From Adiantum capillus-veneris (lineage: Eukaryota; Streptophyta; Polypodiopsida; Polypodiales; Pteridaceae), in NCBI GenBank assembly GCA_014529385.2, contig CM043952.1:154209557-154271556 (forward strand): a DNA stretch of 62,000 nt, given 5' to 3'. The notes below the pieces were generated by a model. That model worked only from the letters and a program-made list of their open reading frames with translations. It did not search any database and was not told the DNA's origin. The position numbers were made by a program, and so were the translations under genes. This document shows positions 25,501-37,500 of this stretch, one piece after another (within the stretch, counting starts at the first letter, position 1; each line of letters opens with the position of its first letter).

Positions 25501-28500
25501 TCGACGGGTAAGGCGCCATTTGAGATTGTTGAAGGTGCTGCGAAGGTTCCACCCTTCTTGAGCACGAAAGATAAGATCTTTGAAGCGGATAAATATACGC
25601 GAGATCTGGATACGGCTTTTGCCAAGGTTCGCGAGACTTTGCAGAAGTCTCAAGAACGACAGAAAAAGGCAGCAGATCGCCGTCGTCGCGACATGAAATT
25701 GAAGGAGGATGATTGGGTGCTCTTACGTTTTGAGAAGGCACGCCTACGAAAGAACAAGGGAAAGGAGAGGCTTTTTCCAAAGCTTAGTATGCGATACTAC
25801 GGCCCTTTCCAGATTACTGAAAAGATAAATGAAGTCTCCTTCCGATTGAAACTGCCAGATACTTGGAGGATTCACAATGCATTTCATGTGAATCTCTTGA
25901 AACCTTTTAGAGGTGATGTGCCTGATGATGGGGAGCCTGATGAGCAACCCGAAGTGGAAGAAAACGAGGAGATCCTTGTTCCTGAACAGATTTTGGCACA
26001 TAAGGATACGAAGAATAAGGGTAAAGTTCGAAGGCGGTTCTTGGTTAAGTTCAAGAATTATCCTGCACTTGATGCGAAGTGGATGGAGGAGGAGGACCTA
26101 GCAGATACTCCTCAGATTGTGAAACTTTACCTCGATGCTTTTGGTTTAGCATAGTCTACTCCAAATGGAACCCAGAATTCAGCTTGGCCGAAGATCTGGT
26201 GCAGTGGGATGCACAAGAGGGGAGTTACTCCACTCCTTTGTCAACAGATGCCTCGATTTTGATACTAAAGTCACTGATGTCTCTTTGAGCTTCAGGGATA
26301 CTGAGAGCTGACAGTATTCTGCTGGATGACTTTATGAAATGGAATTCCTGATTATGATACTGATTTGTTCTTGACTTCTTGTGAGTACAGGAAATGATAA
26401 ACTCTTTAACAACTGGCATACCCAATCTTCCTTGCCTTTCTCAACAAACCCTTCTAGCTGCTGCATGTAAATTTCCACATCTAAATCACCATGCAAGAAC
26501 GCTGTCTTGACATCCATTTGGTGCAACACCAAATCTAATATGGCAACCAATGCAAGAAAGCATCTCAATGTAGTCATCTTGACCACTCGAGAGAAGACTT
26601 CATCAAAGTCAATGCCTTGTTCTTGCTTAAAGCCCTTGGCAACAAGCCTTGCTTTGTACTTTGGCTATCATGAGCGGTGATCTTATACCTGTAAACCCAT
26701 TTACAAGGTAGAGCCTTTTTGCCCTGTGGTAATTTAACTAGCTTCCATGTCCTGTTTTTATGCAGAGCTGTCATCTCTGACTGCATGGCCAATTGCCAAT
26801 TCCCGGAATCCTTCATTTGCACTGCTTCCTTGTAACATGAAGGCTCATTGCGATCAATCAACATGACATAGTTCATAGATGGTGTCACAAAGTGATGACG
26901 TGGCGGACAGCAAAAACCCTAATTTCTGCCAGAAACCCTAAAATTCCTGCAAACCCTAATTTTTGCCAAAAACCCTAAATTCCGGAAATCGCGGAGGCGG
27001 ATTATTTTTTTTTATTTTTATTTTTTTAAAATTATTTTGGAAAATGATGAGCGACGCGAATTTTGCTTTTGCTTTTTTTTTATTAAAAAAAAAGAGAAAA
27101 GACTCTCTAAGAGAGAGAGAGAACTGATGCTTTTGATTTTAAAAGCTTTTGGGGCTCTACTTTTGGGCATCCCTTGTAACCTTTAAATTAGTGGTGAGGG
27201 CCTCACTTCTCAGGGCATCTGGACGCAGAGTCTGAGAGTGAAACCCTAACCGCTCTCTTGTACTTTGATGATTGATTAATACAAAAAGAAATACCGAAAG
27301 GGGCGCCAGTCTTTGGGGCCAATATCTCTAGGCACGGAACTCCGCCGGGCCAGTGCAAATCTATTGTGATCTGTGAATTGTTTTGAAGTGGTTACTTGGT
27401 GCTGTCGCGGTTGATTCTTAACTTGGAGTGTCCAAGTTTGTTACAAATGGAACAAACCTAGCAGGAGGTCGCGTGACACGTCCAGATCTACGCACAATAG
27501 GTGGCTCAGGCTCAGCCACAACCTGTGGTTCCACTCTATCCTGTCCTTGCTCCTCTTGAGCCCTGACATTTTGTCTTGCACGTACAGGTCCATCTTCTTG
27601 GAAGACAACTCTTCTAATCTCCTTAACCCTCTCTGGTTTAGAATGATATTTGGATTCATTAAAGTGAACATCATTGCTGCGGACAACCTTTCTGGATTCG
27701 GGATCCCAAAGTCTGTACCCCATCTCACCAGAATTACCATAGCCTAGAAAGATGCACTTTCTACTCTTTGGCTCAAGTTTGTTCCTAAATTCCTTTGGAA
27801 CGTGAGTATATGCCTCACAACCAAAGACTCTGAGATGCTTGTATGAGGGCATTTTGCCTGACCATACCATCTCTGCCACTGAATCCTTCTGCAAAACCTT
27901 GCTAGGAGATCTATTTACAAGATGAACAACTGTTGATACAGCTTCAGCCCAAAACCCATTTGGCAACTGTGCATTAGACAACATACTTCTGACCTTTTCT
28001 TGTATGGTCCTATTCATCCTCTCAGCAACACCATTTTGAGAAGGATTGTAAGGAGCAGTAAGTTCACGTTTTATACCTTTTGACTCACAAAAGTTCTGAA
28101 AGGCCATTGAAACATACTCTCCACCATTGTCAGTGCATAAGCATTTAAGCTTCTTGCCACTCTGATTCTCCACAAGTGTCACAAACGTTTTGAAAACACT
28201 AAACGCTTCATCCTTGTGCTTGAGAAAGTAAACCCATACTTTCCTCGAGTAATCATCTATAAATGTCATAAAGTAAGAAGCTCCCCCTAGAGATAGGTTA
28301 GAAATAGGTCCACACAAATCACTATGAACAAGTGCCAATTGTGTATCCCTTCTACTCCTTCTATGCTTATGTGGCTACTGTGTTTGCTTACCATACAGAC
28401 AATGTTCACAGAATTCAAAATCATTAAATGAAACGCCAGGCAAATAACCAGAACGAGACAAGATTTCCATTCCCTTCTTGGACATATGTCCTAACCGGCT

Positions 28501-31500
28501 ATGCCACAAAGAAACGTTCGGCTACTCGGTTACATTGATTACATTTTTAGAGACATTTGATACATACATAATGTAAAGTCCTCTAGACTTTACTCCATGT
28601 CTTACTGTCATAGAACCCTTGGATATCTTCCACATGTTCTGTCCAAAAGTGGTGACGTAGCCAGCATCATCAAGTAAACCTGTGCTGATCAAGCTCTTTG
28701 TAATTGCGGGAACATGTCTCACATTCTTCAGGGTGAAAGAAGAGCCATTCTGAAACTTCAATTGAACATCTCCAACACCTAAGATCTCACATGTCTGCCC
28801 ATTGCCTAGCCGAACATGATCTTTAGTGGTCACATAAGAGGTAAACCACTCCTTGTTTGGAGACACATGAAGTGATGCCCCTGAGTCTATAATCCAGTCA
28901 CTCAGTGCATTTCCATCAGATGCTGTAAGAAGAGCTGAGTCCATTGTATTCTTCAAGAAGTAGAAGTCTCCTGACACTAGACAGTCATCCTCTGCAACAG
29001 TGTTTGTCACATTTATTTCTTACATCTTCACTGAGGACTTGTTCTTCTCACCATGGTCTTCAGCTTTCTCTTTGTCTTTTTCTGCTTTCCATTCTCTGCA
29101 GTCTCTTTTCATGTGACCCTTCTTGCCACAATGGTAGCATTCTATGTCACTCTTGCCTTTAGCACTGCGGAACTTGCTACGAGACTGATTCCTCTTTTCA
29201 CCTTTGTACTTTTCTTTGGTCCTTTCCCTGACAACTAAGGCTGTTCCTTTGCCTTTGTCCATTGTCTTTCTATTGGTTTCTTCAGTAAGCAGACTTCCTT
29301 CTACACCTGCTATGTTCAAACCATCTGGAGGTGCAGAATTACTCAAAGCTGTGCGAAAAGTGTCCCAACTTTCCGGCAATGTGATCAACAGGAACATAGC
29401 TCTAACAGGTTCATCAAACTTGACACCTTGAGCTGACAATTGACTATAGATTGTGTTGAATTCTTTCAGATGATTGGACATAGGTGTCCCTTCTTTCATC
29501 TTCAAGTCAACAAGCTTCTTAAGCCAATATACCTGTGAAGCTGCACTCTGCTTCTCATAAAGATTACTCAGCTTTAACCATGCTAGATAAGCCGACATCT
29601 CGTCTGCTACATTGAAGTAAACGCTTTCTGCCAAAGTCAGCATAATGGTAGAAAGTGTCAATTCATCCATTTCGCTCCATTCATCTTCGTCCATATCTTC
29701 TGGTTTTATCCCCTTGAGCTTCATAGGTTTTATCTGCTTCTTTTGTACCAACACGTGCCAAATCTGCTTCTTCCACAATGGGAAATTGGTTCCATCCAGC
29801 TTCTTGATATTGTAAAGAGCAATGTCCTGTGATCCAGCCATAGCTACGCTTCACAGTAGTTTACTTTCCTGGAAAAATTCGACAGAGTTTCCCCTGTAAA
29901 CTGACCTCTCAACCAATATCAACCTGTCAAATGAACCAAGAAAGCTTCAGATTTTGCATAAATTTCGGCAGAGTCTCCTTTGTAAAATGGCTCTGGTGTA
30001 CTAAAAATAGACCAAAAAACAGCTCGAAAAACACTGTCTCTCTGACACTGTAAGCTGTAGGTAAACCTGTGCTGCACCTGTACTGTCTCTGACTGTCCTG
30101 TCACTGTCCTGTAAGCATAGACTGCGACAATGCCTCAACGGCAGTAAAGCAAAGATGCAATCCCAACTGTCTAACTCACAGTCAATACATCCTAGCTGCC
30201 TATCTAAGGGTGCTCGAGGGATCGCTCCAAGACCTGTATCACCGAAAGGATCTCAACATTCGAGAATCCCCTAGCTCAATAAAACCTCACTCGACCCTCA
30301 ACAAAGGCTGCAGTAAATCTGACAGTACATAGACTTCCCACAAAGTCATACATCCACAAATTTCCCACTGTATGCTGTAACCGCTGCGGCGGTTGTTTGC
30401 TGCGTGACTCACAGCCAGCAAACCCTCAACAGACATACATCATCTCTGACAATACATCCCATGTGGAAGTACCTGCAATGTCAGGATGAAATCTGGAATA
30501 TCAAGCAGCAAACACAAGCTACCTGATGAACTAGTCGATGTCGCCTACAGTCTGTGTAGATGCGCCCGTGTCGTATGTGACACGCCTCCAAGAAGTGCGA
30601 GCCGTCCTTCGATGTGTAGACAACCACAAATCAACACTCTGGGAGTGTCGATATCCTCAGCACCTGCAGTCGTAGGCCGAAAAACCCCAAATTTGCAGAG
30701 TCGGATCTGCACCCGTCGAGACCACGTAGTCGAAAATGGCCTGCGCAGACCTTTGTCGAAGCTGAACGGTGACCGAGATGACCTCAGAATGAAATTCTGA
30801 CATCACAAAGCCCCCACAGGATTTGGGGCCGTGTCTTCGCGTGTCGAATTTCACTCCAATCTGAGCTGGTGACTCTAGCCTCCTGCAGTGCTGCCCCGAG
30901 CCTCGATCTGAGCTCTGATACCAGTTGAAGGAGTACGAGCGGAAGTGCGACGCGAGAGAGAGTGCGAGAAGAAGAGCACGACGATATGGTGAACTCGCGC
31001 TACTGTAATGTTTAGAGCATAGTGAGTTCTTATTAGGTTTTTACAAAAGAATATGTGTACATACCTAGCGGCCCGCCCACTGACCTTGGCGACCACATTG
31101 GGCTTTATACCCCAACACCAACCACCCTCAAGGGCCCCCTTGCTCTGTTGCCAAAGCAAGTACTTGCTTTATTACTTACACAAAATGGGGATGCAATGAT
31201 GCTAACTGATGAGATGCTAATGGTTACTTGATGCGACTGATGTTGGGTACTAACGAGGTGTTGTGGTACTGTGAGGCTAAGGACGGGGTACTGCGGATAC
31301 TTGGTGCTTGATATTGCAGGAACTGCCGGGTATTGTTGGTGCTTGGTAATGCGGGTACTTGGTATTGTAAGGTACTTGGATGCTAAGGACACGAGGGCCC
31401 TAATGATCCCTACGTTGAGCTAGGCAGGAGCCAAGCTAAAATGCAAGGGGTGCTAGATGATGGGGTACTGCGTCGACGACAACAATGAGGGTACTTGTGT

Positions 31501-34500
31501 TACGGTGCTACTGAGGTACTAATGGGTACTGTTGGAGATGCTAGGTACTGCGACGACAACGATGATGATGACAAGGCTAAGGCTGAAAACTGAAAAACGC
31601 TGCTCTGCTATGGTGAAATCTGAAAAAGCTGGTGGTGTTGTGACGAGGATTTGTAACGAGCTGAGTGCTGAAAATGCTGATGTCTGCGTCCCAAAACACT
31701 GATGGGCTGATCCAAAAACGTTGAGGATGCTTGAGAAAAACGCTGGCTAGAAGCTGATACTGCGGGACTGACCTTCCTCGTCGGTTCTTCTGCCTCTTCC
31801 TCAAGCGCCAAGGCTGCCTCTATAGGTCCACGCTGATGGGTCGAGTAGCCATTGAATCAGCCAACGATTGCTAAAAAATGCTCAAGGTGTCAAGTGACAC
31901 ATCCAACCCTGTGTCGTGGACAAGCTACAGCATGATCAGGGTTCAGTCACTCCATTCAGTCTAGATTAGCAATGATCTGGCATTTTTGTGAGTCTATTCG
32001 TAGACCGTGCATGCCCAGTCACTTAGCATAGATGCATATCCTCTGGTTGCACACAGCATGATCATCAATATTCCCTTCAGAATCCATCAGATTCAGTCAA
32101 GGGAATTTTCCAGTGCATTTAGCCTATTTTCCCTATTTTTGGTATTTTTCACTTATTATTTTTAAGTGACTTTCCAACAAAAGTAGGTAGGGCAATTTTG
32201 CTAAGTTTGCATATAAGCAAACCCAAGTTAGCACTCAATGGCAGAAGAGGCAGCAAGAGCACACGCTCAACAGGCACCTTCTCAACAAAACCCCTCAAGA
32301 GACCTAGCGTTTTTGGAGCAGTCAGCCTTGCGTTTTTCTGCATCCATCAACCTAGCGTTTTTGCATGAAGAACCAGCCATGGCGCTTTTGCACAACAGAT
32401 CAGCCCAGGCGACTACAGCAGATCAGCCTAGCGTTTTGCATTTGCAGAACATCCGGCGACAATAGCAGATTTTCAGCCCTAGCATTTTTGCATCTGCCAG
32501 CAACCTCAGCGTTTTGCGGATCTATCGCGACAGGATCAGCCCCAGGACCAGCGTTTTCAGTTTTCAGCAGTTAGTACCCGCAGATCAAGTCCCAAACCTC
32601 GCACATCTCACCTTCCCACAGCAGTTCCTCGCCGCACGCTCAGTTTCCGCAAGGTTTACAGTTTCAGCCCGGAAAACGCAGATTTCAGCATCTGCGTTTT
32701 CAGCGCGTCGTCGTCGCATCGTCGTCATCGACATCGTCACCGACATAGAGTCAGAATTCAACAGATACAAGATTTGCAGATTTCAGCCCATAGCGTTTTT
32801 GGACAGCAGTAGAAAGACCGCAGATTTCAGCCCTAAAGTCGTCGTCGTCATCACCGTCGTCGTCACCGACATAGTTCCAGGTTGCATCAGTCCATTGCAT
32901 CGTTTCATTGTACCACTTTGTGCAATCAATAGTAGACCACTCTCGCCGACGAGAGTGGGGCCTTCGGAGGAGGGTTTTACAACGTCTCTGGTGTCGTATC
33001 TCTCTTCTCTCTCTATCTCTCAGTCTCATACACTTGTACGCACAGTGTCCATTCACTTTGTTTGTAATCATAGCTTTCTCTCACTAAGAACGGCAGGCTC
33101 TACCTTCCATAAGAACAAAAGGAACCTTGAGCACAGTTTGGAGCACTCATCTTGAGCAAAGCGCAAACAACATTGGTATCAGAGCTTTGGCAATGTTCTG
33201 TATCACTCAAGGAAAGAACCACATGAATTTTTTTGCTTGTTGAGGTCACACGAACTCAAGTTCGCTTGGGCGTGTCGATTCCTAATCGTGTTTTGTTGAA
33301 GAGTGACAAGAATCCCAAGAAAGAAGGGCTTGTCTAGCCTCCCCTTGTGTCTCTTTTCACTCATTGAGAGCGGACCGTGCAGTTAGCGGCCGGCCAATCG
33401 ACATGAGGTGGGAAAAAGCAACCTTGGTGTGAGTGCAAGGCCGCCAAGGGGTGCGCCTGCAGAAAGGAGTAGAACTCGGGTGAAGAGAAGATCCTTCTCA
33501 AACACAGATTGCAAACGAAAGAAAACCTCAAGAACCAAGACCCGCAAGAACCCAAGTTCCTCGTGAACTTAAGAACCCAAGACCCCCAAGAACCCAAGTT
33601 CCTCATGGACTTAAGAACCCAAGAACCCACGACTTCAGAATGATCATCACTCGAAGCGGAATGGATACTTCGCTTGGAGGTCATGAGCATGAGAGAGGCG
33701 AAGAAGAATTTTCCCCACCAGGAGGTTTTTCTGACCCTCCCCCTTTTCCATCTACGACAAGGATTGCACTAACTCCTATGGAGACTTTCGACAAGAGGAT
33801 GATGGACAAGGAGTTAGAAGACAAAGCAAGAGATGCAGAACGAAAAGCAGAAATAGAGCGTGAACACAAAGAAAGAATAGCAGCCATAGAGTGCCAGTAC
33901 CAAGAAAGAATGGCAACCATAGCGCGTACGAGCGAGCAAGCCCGCTTGGAAGCCAAAGCAAGACAAGCAAAATATGACCGCGAGACCAAAGCAAGAATGC
34001 GAGAGATGTTGCGACTCTTTTCTCAAATGCAGGCACAGATTCAACAGGATCGGGAAAAGGAGACTCTCACAGTCTCTTCTTCTCCAAAGCATGACACACA
34101 GGATTTGCATGATGATGATAAGCATGATGATTTGATTGACATTGATCAGCATGATCATTTGGATAACAAAGATAAGCATGATGATTTGAATGATATTGCT
34201 AAGCATGATGATTTGGATGCCAATGACAAGCATGATGATTTGCATGATCAAGATGTGATTTCTCACGAGCATGATGATTTGCATGATCAAGATGTGATTT
34301 CTCACAAGCATGATGAGTTGCATGAAGATGATGTGATTATTCACAAGGATGATGTGTTAGTGGATTCTTTTTCTAGCGAAGCTAACCTCGTTGTAGATTC
34401 GATCAATCACGAAGAACCGATCTTGGCTTTCGAGTCGAGGTCCAAAGAACCCCCACAGGACGATGCGATCCCTCAGGAAGAAGCGATCTTGGCTCTCGAG

Positions 34501-37500
34501 CCTAGGTCCAAAGAACCATCACAAGAAGTATTATGTGTTCGCATGATTGCTACTCACGCATTGTTCGAATGTTTCATTCGTGATCGTTTCCTGTATTTTA
34601 GTCAGCATCTTTATGTGATCCCTTTTCGTAGGCATGACATATTGTATGTTGAGCACGTTTCACTCATGGATGAGCACGAATGTATGCGGATTTTTCGTGA
34701 AAAGCTGAAAAGTATGTATGTCAAGAAGTCACATTGCATGTCTCTTCCTTGGCATGACACAGTTTCCGAACGAGCACATGAAAGTATGAGCACCAAGCGT
34801 GGACATTTCCATTGTGATTTGCCAAAGTTGATTGCTCTAGATCATAAGAGAAAGATTCGATCTCATTGTTTGCATATGTTTGATGAACGGTTTGGCACTC
34901 CGTCTCTTTGTTCATCCATATTACATGCACAGTCTTTGAAGAAGACAAGATTTTTTCCACTCACTTTACATGGAATGAGTATGTTCATGGTTTTGTGTTG
35001 GAAATGGTTTCAGGAATTTTCAGCCTCGGACATTCTTGAAGAAGAAAGAAGCATGACTAAAGACGAAGTTGAAGCATCGAAGGAGCCACAGAAGACTTTG
35101 TGTCACTTTCGGCACGGCCCAAAGAAGCAAGCGTTGCAAACCTTTATGAAGTTCAAGTACCGCACGACCCACACAACAAAGTGGGCTGGCGAAGAGTCCC
35201 TTCCAGGATTCCGAATGCTGTTGGCGATCTCCCTTGACGCCATACAGTTCGGTACCAGTACCTCACTTTGAAAAGGAGGGGATGTCACGTGACACATCCA
35301 ACCCTATGTATCTGTGGACAAGCTACAGCATGATCAGGGTTCAGTCAGTCCATTCAGTCTAGATTAGCAGTGACCTGGCACTTTTGTGAGTCTATTCGTA
35401 GACCGTGCATGTCCAGTCACTTAGCATAGATGCATATCCTTTGGTTGCACACAACATGATCATCAGTATTTTCTTCAGAATCCATCAGATTCAGTCCAGG
35501 GAAATTTCCAGTGCATTTAGCCTATTTTCCCTATTTTTTGTATTTTTCACTTATTATTTTTAAGTGACTTTCCAACAAAAGTAGGTACGGCAATTTTACT
35601 AAGTTTGTATATAAGCAAACCCAAGTTAGCACTCAATGGCAGAAGAGGCAGCAGGAGCACACGCTCAACATGCACCTTCTAAACAGAACCCCTCAAGAGA
35701 CCTAGCATTTTTGGAGCAGTCAGCCTTGCGTTTTTCTGCATCTATCAACCTAGCATTTTTGCATGAAGAACCACCCATGGCGCTTTTGCATAGCAGATCA
35801 GCCCTGGCGACTACAGCAGATCAGCCTAGCGTTTTGCATTTGCAGAACATCCAGCAACAATAGCAGATTTCCAGCCCTAGCGTTTTTGCATCTGCTAGCA
35901 ACCTCAACGTTTTGCAGATCTATCGCGACAGGATCAGCCCTAGGACCAGCGTTTTCAGTTTTCAGCAGTTAGTACCCGCAGATCAAGTCCAGAACCTCGC
36001 AGATCTCACCTTCCCGCAGCAGTTCCTCGCCGCACGCTCAATTTCCGCAAGGTTTACAGTTTCAGCCCGGAAAACGCAGATTTCAGCATCTGCGTTTTCA
36101 GCGCATCGTCGTCGCATCGTCGTCATTGACATCGCCACCGACATAGAGTCAGAATTCAGCAGATACAAGATTTGCAGATTTCAGCCCATAGCGTTTTTGG
36201 ACAGCAGTAGAAAGACCGCAGATTTCAGCCCTAAAGTCGTCGTCGTCATCACCGTCGTCGTCACCGACATAGTTCCAGGTTGCATCAGTCCATTGCATCG
36301 TCATTGTACCACTTTGTGCAATCAATAGTAGACCACTCTCGCCGACGAGAGTGGGGCCTTCGGAGGAGGGTTTTACAACGTCTCTGGTGTCGTATCTCTC
36401 TTCTCTCTCTATCTCTCAGTCTCATACACTTGCACGCACAGTGTCCATTCACTTTGTTTGTGATCATAGCTTTCTCTCACTAAGAACGGAAGGCTCTACT
36501 TGCCATAAGAACAAAAGGAACCTTGAGCACAGTTCGGAGCACTCATCTTGAGCAAAGCGCAAACAATCATTCCGTTGCACCTAACACAAGGTCACTTATT
36601 AATTTAATGACTTATAAGAGGCTGTTCACGCGCTCACATACCTAAATGCAGAAATGATTGTACTGTGCAAGAGAGGGTATGCAACTATGACTTGCTTGGG
36701 CATGCGAGGGTATGCAACTATGACTTGCACGCCAAGACTATCCGAAACGACAGTTAGTATTTTTTGACCGGTGGTGCACGTGTATGGAAGTGCAAACTAT
36801 GTGGCTTTGAACAGCAATCAGGCACAACCAAAGTCCCTGCTTACCTCCTTAAGCTAGAGGGACAACAAGTAGCAATATGCAAGGCGGTCAACGAGCAATT
36901 GTTGAAGGCATTTGAAGCCAAGGATGCCGCCATCAAAGCCAACAAAGAAGAGAAAGATGTGGCAAGGCCGAAGTGTCCCGCAATCGATCCCAACGACTTG
37001 GTTTTTCCCTCTTCTACACCTTCTTCATCGGTTGGTAGTGATAGCAATGCGGCAACGACGGAGACGGCGGCGACATCATTTCAATCAGCATTTTCAATGC
37101 CTAATACTACTCCGGTCTCTAATCCCAAATCTCACCAACGCACTCTACATACCACTTGGGATCCAAAAAGGAAGAAGGATGTGGATGCAAGTGTTGCCCG
37201 CTTTTTCTATCATGATCACATCCCCTTCATAAAGGCTCGGTAAGACTTACTATCATTTTCTCACAATCAATCATCTCGATTCTCATCTAAATAGTAAATC
37301 CTAATCCCTCTTGTGTGCATTGTGTAGGTCGGAGTACGTTAAGACCATGTGCATGAGGATTGGAGAGTATGGACCCTCTTCCGAGGCACTCCGCACTACT
37401 CTACTCAATAGAGAGAAGGCCGTTGTGGAGATGGCAACCCTCAACATGAAGAGGCGATGGACGAAGTATGGCGTGACCCTCATTGCGGATGGGATGGAGC

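Larger units (their letters stand above)
19054..31117 (-). mobile_element. Ty1/copia element H with a nested gypsy structure
   Basis: Two 192-base LTRs (19054-19245 and 30926-31117) with about eight differences flank a minus-strand element. Target duplications CCAAC lie at 19049-19053 and 31118-31122. The domain order is gag, protease, integrase, RT, RNase H, as in copia. The coding region is interrupted between integrase and RT by gypsy LTR and E sequences (20439-27532). A PBS and a polypurine tract are present. Confidence 0.93.
31888..36565 (+). mobile_element. Non-autonomous LTR retrotransposon (LARD-like) with one intact ORF
   Basis: LTRs of about 1283 bases (31888-33169 and 35283-36565) flank a tRNA-iMet PBS, a leader, one ORF (33640-35271) and a polypurine tract. 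No protease, RT, RNase H or integrase is seen in any frame. In one 228-base stretch the LTRs differ at about 13 positions. No clear target duplication was found (CAAGG on the left, ATCAT on the right). The gene set and size suggest mobilisation by another element's enzymes. Confidence 0.85.

Noticed and set aside
30486-30854. ORFs on both strands in the copia leader
   Set aside because: No recognisable domain and no conservation evidence. Short frames of this size arise by chance, and both strands are open over the same bases.
32514-33155. A 213-codon plus-strand ORF in the 5' LTR
   Set aside because: The copy in the 3' LTR is shifted and shorter, so the frame is not conserved. Its translation is low complexity, from TCGTCGTC repeats.
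33814-34344. A 176-codon minus-strand ORF rich in Ile, Met and Leu
   Set aside because: It is the antisense shadow of the GCATGATGATTTG repeats of the 543-codon ORF.
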